Assembly (NCBI GenBank): GCA_032229885.1
Contig: JAVYAJ010000442.1
Coordinates: forward strand, 1-8,008
Direction: 5' to 3'
Length of the DNA stretch: 8,008 nucleotides
Origin: Anammoximicrobium sp032229885
Lineage (GTDB): Bacteria > Planctomycetota > Planctomycetia > Pirellulales > Pirellulaceae
In this document: piece by piece, positions 1-6,571 of the stretch
Layout: every line of letters starts with the position of its first letter
How positions within the stretch are numbered: the first letter of the stretch is position 1
Program-made: the position numbers and the translations under genes
Notes under the pieces: model-generated
Told to the model about the DNA's origin: nothing
Seen by the model: the letters and a program-made list of their open reading frames with translations, nothing else
Databases searched by the model: none

Positions 1-13
1 GCGCGGCGCCAGC

Positions 14-61
14 CCTGGGGCGTTGCCCCAGGCTACGGTGATCAGAGGCCTTCGGCCAAAC
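14..61 (+). repeat. Palindromic intergenic repeat, copy 1
   Basis: This copy has two hairpin modules. The first is a perfect 8-bp stem with a GTT loop at 14-32 (CCTGGGGC / GCCCCAGG). It is followed by CTACGGTGATCAGA and then by GGCC-TTC-GGCC at 47-57. The same arrangement recurs at 4079-4122 and, inverted, at 7923-7971. I recognise the style as a dispersed planctomycete intergenic repeat. Its function is unknown, and it may extend left of the window. Confidence 0.8.
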
Positions 62-74
62 AGATTCTTGGGTT

Positions 75-90
75 GCGGGCGACAGCCCGC
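75..90. repeat. Short GC hairpin next to repeat copy 1
   Basis: A perfect 6-bp stem, GCGGGC / GCCCGC, closes a GACA tetraloop and is followed by GTTAGGCGCC. It has no T-run on either strand, so it is not a typical intrinsic terminator. It looks like another module of the intergenic repeats. Confidence 0.55.
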
Positions 91-100
91 GTTAGGCGCC

Positions 101-452
101 TTGTGAAGACGAGTTGCACGCGCCTTTCCAACATAGTCTAGCGGGTCAAAGTTTCGTTGCCTATTACTTCTATCGCGATGATGTCATGCTGATATCCTGG
201 CTTCTGCAATCAGATTTTATCGCGGGACGTTGGTTGAGGATTGCAGCCCCATGCCCCATCAACTTTACTAACGGACACGCAGTAGCGCGTTGGGGGGCCT
301 GACTACCCCACATCGGGGAAACGAGCAGCTAACGAAGAAGGAGAACGGCCACTTTTGGGGCCTGAAATATGACCATCTGAATGATGCGCGGGCGTTCGAG
401 ATCGGCGCCGCACAGGCAAGTGCGTGCCCGCCGGCCAGGCTATCGGTCGCGC
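101..452 (+). other. Non-coding upstream region of the zinc-ribbon gene
   Basis: About 350 bases hold no gene I can support. Positions 121-240 are about 47% GC by hand count, clearly below the GC-rich genes nearby. This fits a promoter or leader region for the gene at 466, but I could not pick out a convincing -35/-10 pair. Short open frames here have no recognisable product and no good ribosome binding site. Confidence 0.45.
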
Positions 453-461
453 GGAGGAAAG
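453..461 (+). promoter_or_regulatory. Ribosome binding site fixing the GTG start at 466
   Basis: GGAGGAAAG lies just before the GTG at 466, with 8 bases between GGAGG and the start codon. This is the only strong Shine-Dalgarno sequence near the candidate starts. It favours 466 over the in-frame GTG at 424, which would add 14 residues in front of the zinc ribbon. Confidence 0.75.
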
Positions 462-465
462 AACC

Positions 466-1209
466 GTGGAAACAATTTGCCCATTTTGCCACCAGAAACA
501 CGCCATCTCACAGGCCGATGTCAGAAAGCAGCTGCGTTGCCCCGGCTGCCATCATACATTCACGGCCAATCCTCTGAGCGGACTGGGCATCGCGGTCAAG
601 ACGCCGCCGCCGAGCGTTGCTCCGCCAGCGGGCACGCGCATTCCGCCAGGAATGCCGCCGGTGCCCGGCACTGCACCACCATCGCAAGCGTCACCCGACC
701 CTTTCGCCTTTCTCTCCGAGGGCAAAACCAAGGGGCCTGCCGATTTGCTGACCGGCTATCAGGTAGCTCGCCGCCGAAGTTCCTCTCATCTTGCCGGTAT
801 CGTCGAGGCTATCAAGAAGCCGATCCGGGGCGCACGGCTCAGACGTCAGGTCAGTGGGTTGCAACAGGCGTTGGATGCCGCCTGGGAGAATCTCGGAACA
901 CTGGCGCTGGGTCATCGGCCCTTCCATCCCCATCTCCGCGCCGAAATGTCGGAGCTTTCCGCTCTTCAACGACAGGTCAGCGAGAAACAGAGCATGGCCG
1001 ACTCGCTACGTCAAGCTAAGGGGAGCAACGCCGTGCTCAGGGAAGTTGTGGCCGAGTTGGCAGAATTGCGGGATCGCCAGCGGAGGTTGATGATCGCGAT
1101 CGGGCAAAAGGCGGAAGCGAACACACCCGACATTCCTGACGGGCCGGCCCATTATGCGGCCGTAAAGCGATTACGTTCCAGCCCTACGAACTACGAACCC
1201 ACATGGTGA
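466..1209 (+). CDS. Zinc-ribbon protein with proline-rich linker and helical C-terminal half
   Basis: The product is 247 residues and of unknown function. The N-terminus holds a compact zinc ribbon with two CxxC knuckles, C5/C8 and C25/C28, 16 residues apart. It resembles the MJ0042-type ribbons at the start of many planctomycete and proteobacterial proteins. Residues 45-80 form a proline- and alanine-rich linker, probably unstructured. Residues 120-147 and 157-215 are rich in L, A, E, Q and R with heptad-like spacing and few prolines, which suggests a helical hairpin or coiled coil. No signal peptide or membrane segment is visible, so it should be cytoplasmic. The GTG start is chosen from the ribosome binding site at 453-461. 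It stands alone on the + strand and its stop is converse to the transporter gene downstream. A role as a zinc-dependent nucleic-acid or protein binding factor is only a guess; I do not recognise the C-terminal domain. Confidence 0.8.
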   Translation: METICPFCHQKHAISQADVRKQLRCPGCHHTFTANPLSGLGIAVKTPPPSVAPPAGTRIPPGMPPVPGTAPPSQASPDPFAFLSEGKTKGPADLLTGYQVARRRSSSHLAGIVEAIKKPIRGARLRRQVSGLQQALDAAWENLGTLALGHRPFHPHLRAEMSELSALQRQVSEKQSMADSLRQAKGSNAVLREVVAELAELRDRQRRLMIAIGQKAEANTPDIPDGPAHYAAVKRLRSSPTNYEPTW

Positions 1210-1264
1210 ATGATGAAGTCAGTTGCGATCACGGTGGAAAACAGGGATGTTCATGCTCCGTGTC

Positions 1265-1283
1265 CTCTGCGTCTCCGCGTTTC
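1265..1283 (+). repeat. Dispersed 'CTCTGCGTCTCCGCG' repeat, left arm
   Basis: The sequence CTCTGCGTCTCCGCGTTTC matches the reverse complement of 1404-1422 at 16 of 19 positions. I recognise it as a common dispersed intergenic element of several environmental bacterial phyla. It is often mistranslated as 'LCVSAF' on one strand and 'METQRRGG' on the other, and both strings appear here. It is not a gene. Confidence 0.6.
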
Positions 1284-1403
1284 AAGTAGCGTCTTTGTGT
1301 GATCGAACGGGTGGGGATATGGGGCAGTGGCCGGGCGGTGGACAAGATAACGAGAGATTAGCGGGACTGGCCAAGAGGTTAGGCCAGACGGAAAGACGAT
1401 ATG

Positions 1404-1422
1404 GAAACGCAGAGGCGCGGAG
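1404..1422 (-). repeat. Dispersed 'CTCTGCGTCTCCGCG' repeat, right arm (inverted)
   Basis: GAAACGCAGAGGCGCGGAG is the inverted partner of 1265-1283, with 120 bases between the arms. The similarity continues weakly outside the core (AATGCAGAGAG against the opposing CTCCGTGTCCTCTGC). The three mismatches suggest two old copies rather than a recent duplication. Confidence 0.6.
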
Positions 1423-1580
1423 GAATGCAGAGAGTTCTGGGTGGGAGCTACGGAGGTACAGGAGAGATGATTTACGAAGAGGGCATACCCAAGGGCGAAA
1501 GACGGTGTCGATCGGAGGCAAAGCAGCGACGTTCATGCTCGGCGGCGTGTGCGGCTCGGCGGGTTATTGGCGTCTGTCCA

Positions 1581-1600
1581 TGTCCAATCGTGTTCAATCG
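1581..1600 (+). repeat. Short tandem repeat TGTCCAATCG / TGTTCAATCG
   Basis: Two adjacent 10-base units differ at one position and are followed by TGGGCATCTGTGGTGG. The pattern resembles the degenerate 'ATCCGTGTTCATCTGTGG' class of dispersed repeats found beside the element at 1265. I infer that it is a decayed copy. Confidence 0.4.
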
Positions 1601-1791
1601 TGGGCATCTGTGGTGGGTCGTCTGAGCGAAGTGCTGGGTGCGCTGTCCGAGGATGGCGCAGGGTGCGGCGTCTGTGCAGCGGGCCGGTGGGCTCGATCTG
1701 GATCTTTGACAATTCGGTGATTCACTGGATTGCGTTGGGCGAGGCGCGCCGGAGTGAGGATGTCTGGGCGGGGGCGTCGATTCCGCAGACG

Positions 1792-1809
1792 AAAACGACG
1801 TGTGCGTCG
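1792..1809 (-). terminator. Possible weak intrinsic terminator after the lactate permease gene
   Basis: On the - strand, CGACG-CACA-CGTCG forms a 5-bp all-GC/AT-closed stem with a 4-base loop, directly followed by TTTTC. It lies 30 bases beyond the stop codon at 1839. The stem is short and the T-run is only four, so this is a tentative call. Confidence 0.35.
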
Positions 1810-1838
1810 ACGGTGCGCGCCTCGGGCGGGGAAAAGTT

Positions 1839-3623
1839 TTACGGCGGGCGCCGAGCGGTGTGGCGACGGGCGAGCGCGGCAGTAACGGCCAGGGTGGCCA
1901 GGGTGGCGGCGATGGTCGTCGTGCCGGGGTTTATCCAACCTTGGATCGAACTCCACACGATCGCATAGCCCAGGCCGCCGCCGAGCGTCACGTAGTAGAT
2001 GAACGGGATCAGTGTCTTGCGAAGAATCCGACCTTCGCGCCCCAACAGACCGACCACGGCCGAGGCGGCGACGACGTTGTGGACGCAGATCATGTTGCCC
2101 GCCGCGCCGCCGACCGCCTGGAGAGCCACGATCCAAGTAGGATCGACGCCGATGTCGAGGCCGACGTGGAACTGGAACAGGGAAAACATCATGTTGCTGA
2201 CCGTGTTGCTGCCCGCCACGGCTGCGCCCAAACCGCCGATCAAGGGCGCCAACAACGGCCAGCCACGGCCGGCCGACTGGACGGCGCCCGCGGCCAGCGC
2301 CAGCGGCATCGGCGCATAGCCGTGCGTCCCGCCGTCGCTGTTGATGAACACCTGGACCATCGGAACGGTGAACAGCAACGCGGGCGACGCGGCAATCACG
2401 GTCCATAACGACCGCCTCCAGGCGTCGGTCCAGGCGCGCACCCGCAGGCGATGCAGTGCCCAGGCGCAGGCCGACGCGACAATGAACACCGTGCCCGGCA
2501 GGTACAGCGGCTGAACGTCGTGCCCGATGCGCGTGCCGAAGATCTCGTGAACGGGAATCACAACCTGTTTCAACCAACTGCCCAGCGGCAGCGCGTTCAA
2601 CCGGGTGGCGACCAGCAGGATCGCCACCAGCGCGTAAGGCAGCCAGGCGAGCCAGACGTTCATCCGGCGATCCGAAGGCGGAGATTCCGCGAACACGAAC
2701 TTGCCGGTCCATTCGGGATCCCACCGCTGCGGCGCGTCGAAGTCCCAGCCCTGCGCCGCCGGCGGGGCCAGAAACCCTCGCTTGGCCGCCGGGACGACGA
2801 TCGCCAACCCGACCAAGCCTCCGATCAGCGAAGGAAACTCGGGACCCAGCAGATAGGCGACCGTCAGATAGGGAACGGTCATCGCCAAGGCGGCGAAAAG
2901 CGCGAATCGCCACACGGCCAGACCTTCGGCCAAGCTGCGGTTCTTGCCGAAAAAGCGGGTCATGATCGAGACCACCATCAGCGGCGTCAGCGTTCCGATG
3001 ATCGTGTGCAGCAGGGCGACTTTCCAACCGATGAAGGCCAGGAAGTCGAGCCAGGCGGCAAAACCCGCGTTCTGCGCATAGGCGGCGACCGTCGGATCGG
3101 ACGACAGTCCTTGGTGAACGCCGATCAGCAGCGGCGTTCCCGCGGCGCCAAAGCTGACCGGCGTGCTTTGGATGATCATCCCGGCGACGGCTGCCGCCAT
3201 GGCGGGAAAGCCCAAGCCGACCAACAGCGGCACGGCAACGGCCGCGGGCGTGCCGAACCCGGCGCTGCCCTCGATGAACGATCCGAACAGCCACGCCACG
3301 ACGATGACCTGAATCCGCCGATCGGGGGCGATGTCGCGAAAGCTTTGGCGGATCGCCGCCAGGGCGCGGCTGGCCTCGAGCGTGTTCAACAGCAGCACGG
3401 CCCCAAACACGATAAACAGGAGTTCGGCGGCGATCACGACGCCCTTGGCCGTCGCCGCCGCGACCTGCCAGCCCGGCGTCCCCCAGACCGCCAACGCCAG
3501 TCCGGCGGCAACCACATAGCAGATCGGCATGGCGCGACTGGCCGGCCAGCGCAGGCCGATCAACAGTACGCCGACCGAAGCGATGGGCAACAGGGACAGC
3601 ACGGCCAGCACGACGGGGGTCAC
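1839..3623 (-). CDS. lldP: L-lactate permease family transporter
   Basis: This 594-residue inner-membrane protein belongs to the lactate permease family (LldP/LctP, TC 2.A.14), which takes up lactate and often glycolate with protons. It is hydrophobic throughout, with many membrane segments, the first at residues 3-24. Family signatures are clear: GSFIEGSAGFGTPAA at 114-128, GSNTVSN at 471-477, and QAVGGAAGNM at 502-511 followed by VVGLLGREGRILRKTL. A hydrophilic stretch at 285-322 is probably a cytoplasmic or periplasmic loop. The length is slightly above the usual 530-560, with both ends intact. The start is a GTG, which gives the expected family N-terminus; no strong Shine-Dalgarno is visible, but a five-codon frame overlaps it (see 3620-3637). 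No lactate dehydrogenase or regulator gene is adjacent, so the substrate is inferred from the family alone. Confidence 0.93.
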   Translation of the reverse strand: MTPVVLAVLSLLPIASVGVLLIGLRWPASRAMPICYVVAAGLALAVWGTPGWQVAAATAKGVVIAAELLFIVFGAVLLLNTLEASRALAAIRQSFRDIAPDRRIQVIVVAWLFGSFIEGSAGFGTPAAVAVPLLVGLGFPAMAAAVAGMIIQSTPVSFGAAGTPLLIGVHQGLSSDPTVAAYAQNAGFAAWLDFLAFIGWKVALLHTIIGTLTPLMVVSIMTRFFGKNRSLAEGLAVWRFALFAALAMTVPYLTVAYLLGPEFPSLIGGLVGLAIVVPAAKRGFLAPPAAQGWDFDAPQRWDPEWTGKFVFAESPPSDRRMNVWLAWLPYALVAILLVATRLNALPLGSWLKQVVIPVHEIFGTRIGHDVQPLYLPGTVFIVASACAWALHRLRVRAWTDAWRRSLWTVIAASPALLFTVPMVQVFINSDGGTHGYAPMPLALAAGAVQSAGRGWPLLAPLIGGLGAAVAGSNTVSNMMFSLFQFHVGLDIGVDPTWIVALQAVGGAAGNMICVHNVVAASAVVGLLGREGRILRKTLIPFIYYVTLGGGLGYAIVWSSIQGWINPGTTTIAATLATLAVTAALARRHTARRPP

Positions 3624-3637
3624 GATTGTTGTTCCAT
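3620..3637 (-). other. Possible five-codon leader frame overlapping the lldP start
   Basis: An ATG at 3637 opens a frame encoding MEQQS. Its TGA stop (3622-3620) overlaps the GTG start of the permease (3623-3621) as GTGA, a geometry typical of translational coupling. It may be chance. No strong ribosome binding site precedes the ATG. Confidence 0.25.
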
Positions 3638-3818
3638 GGCCGGGTTTACGTGGCGCACGAGCGCGGCCGTGGCGCCGCGATCACGGGGCGAAGATCACGC
3701 CTCGTGCGGCGCGCGGGTGACGGGCCAGATTGAACGGGCCAGCGTGCGCTGTGAGGCTGGGCTGAAATCCGCGACGCGCGCCCGCGGTGCGCACCCGAGC
3801 AGCTCGCAATCTCGAAGC
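3624..3818. other. GC-rich upstream region of lldP
   Basis: This should hold the lldP promoter, which would read leftward, but no hexamer pair stands out in the very GC-rich sequence. GATCACG occurs twice (3680-3686 and 3695-3701). No gene is supported; open frames here are chance products of high GC. Confidence 0.4.
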
Positions 3819-3927
3819 TCGAGGGCCACGCTCCACGCGTGGCCGCAAAGGGGACGGACACATCGAGGGCCACGCTCTGTCGTGGCCGCCCTCCCCTTGA
3901 CGCGTGGCCGCAACCGCGTGGCCGCGA
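3819..3927. repeat. Cluster of GGCCACG / CGTGGCC hairpin repeats
   Basis: TCGAGGGCCACGCTC occurs at 3819-3833 and again at 3863-3877, a 44-base period. Each starts a hairpin: GGCCACGC/GCGTGGCC at 3824-3844 and GGCCACG/CGTGGCC at 3868-3887. Two further GCGTGGCCGC units lie at 3902-3911 and 3916-3925. I recognise this as a dispersed planctomycete-type intergenic repeat. Open frames across it encode strings such as 'LEGRAPSRP' that are repeat translations, not proteins. Confidence 0.7.
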
Positions 3928-3934
3928 CCGGGCG

Positions 3935-3964
3935 GGCGCGACGGAGCACGTCCCTCCAGGACGG
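3935..3964 (-). repeat. 'GGAGGGACGTGCTCCGTC' type intergenic repeat
   Basis: Read on the - strand, this stretch gives CCTGGAGGGACGTGCTCCGT followed by CGCGCCCGCC. It is a second repeat family of planctomycete style placed directly beside the GGCCACG cluster. A small inverted element (GAC...GTC around GGAGCAC) is visible. It is recognised by style only. Confidence 0.45.
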
Positions 3965-4033
3965 CGCATTTGCCTGCGCGCAGCAATTTCGCATGATCAT
4001 TAGGTCATGTCTAGATCGGTCTTCCGGCAATCT

Positions 4034-4046
4034 GGGACGACGTCCC
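4034..4046. repeat. Small hairpin GGGAC-GAC-GTCCC
   Basis: A perfect 5-bp stem with a 3-base loop lies downstream of glgB. Neither strand shows a T-run after the stem, so it is not a clear terminator for glgB. Confidence 0.35.
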
Positions 4047-4078
4047 GTTTCCTGCCCGATCCATTCTGATTGCCGCCG

Positions 4079-4122
4079 CTAGGGCGAAACCCTAGGCTAC
4101 GGTGACCGATAGCCTACGGCCA
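4079..4122 (+). repeat. Palindromic intergenic repeat, copy 2 (diverged)
   Basis: This copy has the same order as copy 1: a stem-loop (CTAGGG/CCCTAG with a CGAAA loop at 4079-4095), then CTACGGTGACCGAT, then AGCC-TAC-GGCC. The spacer CTACGGTGA is shared exactly. The stem differs from copy 1 but remains fully paired. It sits 34 bases after the glgB stop and, read on the - strand, could fold in the glgB transcript tail. Confidence 0.7.
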
Positions 4123-4155
4123 GAATTGTGAATATGGCGGAGTGGCGGGCGGGCG

Positions 4156-6366
4156 TCAACGATCGCGACAAGGCTTGAGCACCACGATCGCCAACGGCGG
4201 CAGCGTTACGCGCACGGTAAACGGCCGTCCGTGGGTGGCAATCGGCGCCGCGTGCGGGTCCCAGCCGTTGCCGGTGTTGCTGCCTTGATAGTACTGCGAG
4301 TCGCTGTTGAAGACCTCGCGATAGACGCCGCCGACGGGAACACCGACGGCATAATCACGGCGGGCGACAGGCGTAAAGTTGGCGCAGACAACGAGGAAAT
4401 CCTGCGGATCGCAAGCCTTTCGCAGAAAGCACAGCGTGCTCTCCGCGCCATTGTCGCAATCGATCCATTCGAAACCCGCCGGATCGAAATCCAACTCGTG
4501 CAGCGCCGGCTCGCGCCGATACAGGCCGTTCAAATCCGATAGCAACCGCTGGACGCCTTCGTGGTTGGGCCACTGCAGCAAGCCCCACTGCAACGCCTGT
4601 TCGTGATTCCATTCGTGCCATTGGGCGATTTCCCCGCCCATGAACAGCAGCTTCTTGCCGGGGTGCGTCCATTGATACGCCAGCAGCAACCGCAGATTGG
4701 CGAACCTCTGCCACAGATCTCCGGGCATCTGGCTGATCAGCGCGCCTTTCATGTGGACGACTTCATCGTGCGAGAAGGGCAGGACAAAGTTTTCCGAAAA
4801 GGCGTACAGCAGGCTGAACGTCAGATCGTGGTGATGATGGCGGCGATGGATCGGATCGCGGCGCATGTATCGCAGCGTATCGTTCATCCAGCCCATGTTC
4901 CACTTCATGCTGAATCCCAGGCCTCCGGCGTCTACGGGGCGCGAGACGCCCGGCCAAGCGGTCGATTCCTCGGCGATCGTCACGATCCCCGGAAACTGGC
5001 CGTGCGCCTGGCGATTGAATTCCTGCAACAAGCTGATCGCTTGCAGATTCTCGTTCCCGCCGTGCTCGTTCGGAATCCATTGGCCCGGGCGGCGGCTGTA
5101 GTCCAGATACAACATCGACGCGACGGCGTCCACGCGCAGGCCATCGATGTGATATTTGTCGAGCCAGAACAGCGCGTTGGCGATCAGAAAATTGCGGACC
5201 TCGTGGCGGCCGTAGTTGAACACCTTGGTTCCCCAGTCCGGATGTTCGCCCAGTCGAGGATCCTCGTGTTCGTACAGCGCCGTGCCGTCGAATCGAGCCA
5301 AGCCGTGCGCGTCGCCCGGAAAGTGGGCCGGAACCCAATCCAAGATGACCCCGATTCCGTGCTGGTGACAATGGTCCACCAGATACATGAAATCTTCCGG
5401 CCCGCCGTATCGGCCGGTGACGGCGAAATAGCCGATCGGCTGGTAGCCCCAACTGCCGTAGAACGGGTGTTCGGAGATGGGCAACAGTTCCAGATGCGTG
5501 AAATTCATCCGCCGACAGTAGTCGACCAAGCGGTGCGCCAGTTCGCGATAATCCAGCCACCCACCGTCTTGCCGCTGCCAACTGCCCAGGTGAACTTCGT
5601 AGATCGAGATCGGTCGCTGCAGAAAACTTGCCTCTCGGCGCCGTTCCAACCAGTCGGCGTCCTTCCAGGCATAGCCGTTCAGATCGCGGACCACCGAGGC
5701 CGACTGAGGCGGCAGCTCGGCGCCGAAGGCGTACGGATCGGCCTTGTCGAGCAGTTGGCCGTCGCGAGTCTTGATCCGGTATTTGTACATTTGGCCGGCG
5801 CCAAGTTGCGGGATGAACAGCTCCCACAGCCCGTTGGCCGGGTGGTGGCGCATGAAGTGTCGGCTTTCGTTCCAGTCGTTGAAATCTCCGACGACGCTGA
5901 CGCTGGCCGCATTGGGCGCCCAGACGGCAAAGTTTACGCCCGACACGTCGTCCACGGTGCGAGGATGCGCGCCCAGACGTTCGTAGGCGCGATAATGCCT
6001 GCCCTCGCCGAGCAGATACCGATCAAAATCGGACAGCCACGAAGGGAAGGCATAAGGATCTTCGACCATTCGCGTTGTCCCCTGTCGGTCCGCCACCCGC
6101 AGTTGGTACCGTCGTCGTTGCGCGTCGCCCGGCCAGGGGCAGATGCCTTCGTACAGACCGGCCGGATGCACGCGCCGCATGGGCACCGCGGTGTGATGCG
6201 ACGGATGGACCACCCACACTTGGCGCGTGTCCGGAAGAAACGCGCGGACCGCCGTAACCCGACCGCCGTCGGCGTCGATCTCGTGAGGTCCCAACACGTC
6301 CGCCGGATTGGCGCACTCGCCTCGAACAACCGCGCCGACACTGCTCAACGACAACTGAGTGCGCAC
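4156..6366 (-). CDS. glgB: 1,4-alpha-glucan (glycogen) branching enzyme, GH13
   Basis: The 736-residue product matches the usual bacterial GlgB length. The enzyme cuts alpha-1,4 glucan chains and rejoins them through alpha-1,6 links, branching glycogen in the cytoplasm. The order is standard: an N-terminal domain containing VLGPH, a CBM48 domain at about 135-225 (GVNFAVWAPNA, GDFNDW), a GH13 barrel from about 250 (YEVHLGSW at 256-263), and a C-terminal beta domain from about 630. The catalytic residues are present: nucleophile D413 (GLRVDAVASMLY), acid/base E466 (IAEEST) and D534 (FSHDEVVH), each eight higher than in E. coli GlgB. The barrel motif DWVPAHFP is also intact. The start is the GTG at 6366 behind AAGGAGG; in-frame starts at 6387 (ATG) or 6534 would add residues unlike the family. 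An unusual HHHH run precedes DLTFSLLYAF. No other glycogen gene is adjacent. Confidence 0.97.
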   Translation of the reverse strand: MRTQLSLSSVGAVVRGECANPADVLGPHEIDADGGRVTAVRAFLPDTRQVWVVHPSHHTAVPMRRVHPAGLYEGICPWPGDAQRRRYQLRVADRQGTTRMVEDPYAFPSWLSDFDRYLLGEGRHYRAYERLGAHPRTVDDVSGVNFAVWAPNAASVSVVGDFNDWNESRHFMRHHPANGLWELFIPQLGAGQMYKYRIKTRDGQLLDKADPYAFGAELPPQSASVVRDLNGYAWKDADWLERRREASFLQRPISIYEVHLGSWQRQDGGWLDYRELAHRLVDYCRRMNFTHLELLPISEHPFYGSWGYQPIGYFAVTGRYGGPEDFMYLVDHCHQHGIGVILDWVPAHFPGDAHGLARFDGTALYEHEDPRLGEHPDWGTKVFNYGRHEVRNFLIANALFWLDKYHIDGLRVDAVASMLYLDYSRRPGQWIPNEHGGNENLQAISLLQEFNRQAHGQFPGIVTIAEESTAWPGVSRPVDAGGLGFSMKWNMGWMNDTLRYMRRDPIHRRHHHHDLTFSLLYAFSENFVLPFSHDEVVHMKGALISQMPGDLWQRFANLRLLLAYQWTHPGKKLLFMGGEIAQWHEWNHEQALQWGLLQWPNHEGVQRLLSDLNGLYRREPALHELDFDPAGFEWIDCDNGAESTLCFLRKACDPQDFLVVCANFTPVARRDYAVGVPVGGVYREVFNSDSQYYQGSNTGNGWDPHAAPIATHGRPFTVRVTLPPLAIVVLKPCRDR

Positions 6367-6374
6367 AGAAAAAA

Positions 6375-6381
6375 CCTCCTT
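6375..6381 (-). promoter_or_regulatory. Ribosome binding site of glgB
   Basis: A perfect AAGGAGG is followed by the eight-base spacer TTTTTTCT and the GTG at 6366. Starting at the ATG at 6387 would place this site inside the coding region, so the GTG is preferred. Confidence 0.85.
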
Positions 6382-6422
6382 GATCATGCTTTGGGTGGGA
6401 TCGACAAGACCAAAACCACTGC

Positions 6423-6430
6423 GGGGGGGG
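6423..6430. other. Run of eight G in the glgB upstream region
   Basis: An uninterrupted G8 tract (C8 on the transcribed strand) lies 57 bases upstream of the glgB GTG start, in the 205-base gap after the RNase H-like gene. Such tracts slip easily in replication and sequencing. Here it is outside any supported coding region. Confidence 0.6.
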
Positions 6431-6571
6431 CCGTAGGAACACCGCGGACGACCGGATCCTAGGGCGCTGTCCAATCCTGTTTTTCGCGTTGCCGCACGCG
6501 CCAGGGAGCAGAGTTCTCGCGGGCTGGCGACCACGGCTCACCGGCGTTTCGTCTCGACGGCGCACCGGACT

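Larger units (their letters stand above)
1210..1791. other. Intergenic region with decayed dispersed repeats
   Basis: This stretch lies between the converging zinc-ribbon and lactate permease genes. It holds no frame with a recognisable product or ribosome binding site. The longest open frame (1223-1720, +) reads through repeat sequence and has no protein-like pattern. It contains an inverted pair of repeats at 1265-1283 and 1404-1422 and a short direct repeat at 1581-1600, described separately. A 30-codon frame starts directly after the stop of the zinc-ribbon gene but runs into the repeat. Confidence 0.6.

Noticed and set aside
114..302. Small 62-codon frame upstream of the zinc-ribbon gene
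   Set aside because: It starts with a rare TTG and no ribosome binding site, and the product is unrecognised. The region reads better as a leader.
381..1019. + strand frame overlapping the zinc-ribbon gene
   Set aside because: It has no ribosome binding site and its composition is typical of an out-of-phase reading. The zinc-ribbon frame has both a motif and a strong Shine-Dalgarno.
1210..1302. 30-codon frame starting directly after the zinc-ribbon stop (TGA-ATG)
   Set aside because: The adjacency could allow coupling, but the second half is repeat sequence and the product has no recognisable feature.
1223..1720. Possible 165-residue protein between the converging genes
   Set aside because: It includes translations of dispersed repeats at 1256-1285 and 1403-1434, has no ribosome binding site and shows no protein-like pattern.
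1594..3294. 566-codon - strand frame overlapping lldP in another phase
   Set aside because: It is arginine-rich low-complexity sequence. The permease frame carries all the conserved motifs.
3819..3927. CRISPR-like spacing of repeated units
   Set aside because: The units are short, unevenly spaced and palindromic, with no constant spacer length and no cas genes. They are dispersed intergenic repeats.
3646..4030. Several - strand frames of about 100 codons
   Set aside because: They are translations of the GGCCACG and related repeats and overlap each other in three phases.
2451..4082. Long + strand open frame opposite lldP and the repeat region
   Set aside because: The translation is rich in R, Q, G, D and H with no domain pattern, and it runs through non-coding repeats. 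It is a GC-driven shadow of the permease gene.
4561..6462. Long open frame on the + strand opposite glgB
   Set aside because: It is antisense to a fully intact branching enzyme. Its translation has no family pattern, and high third-position GC keeps the opposite frame open.
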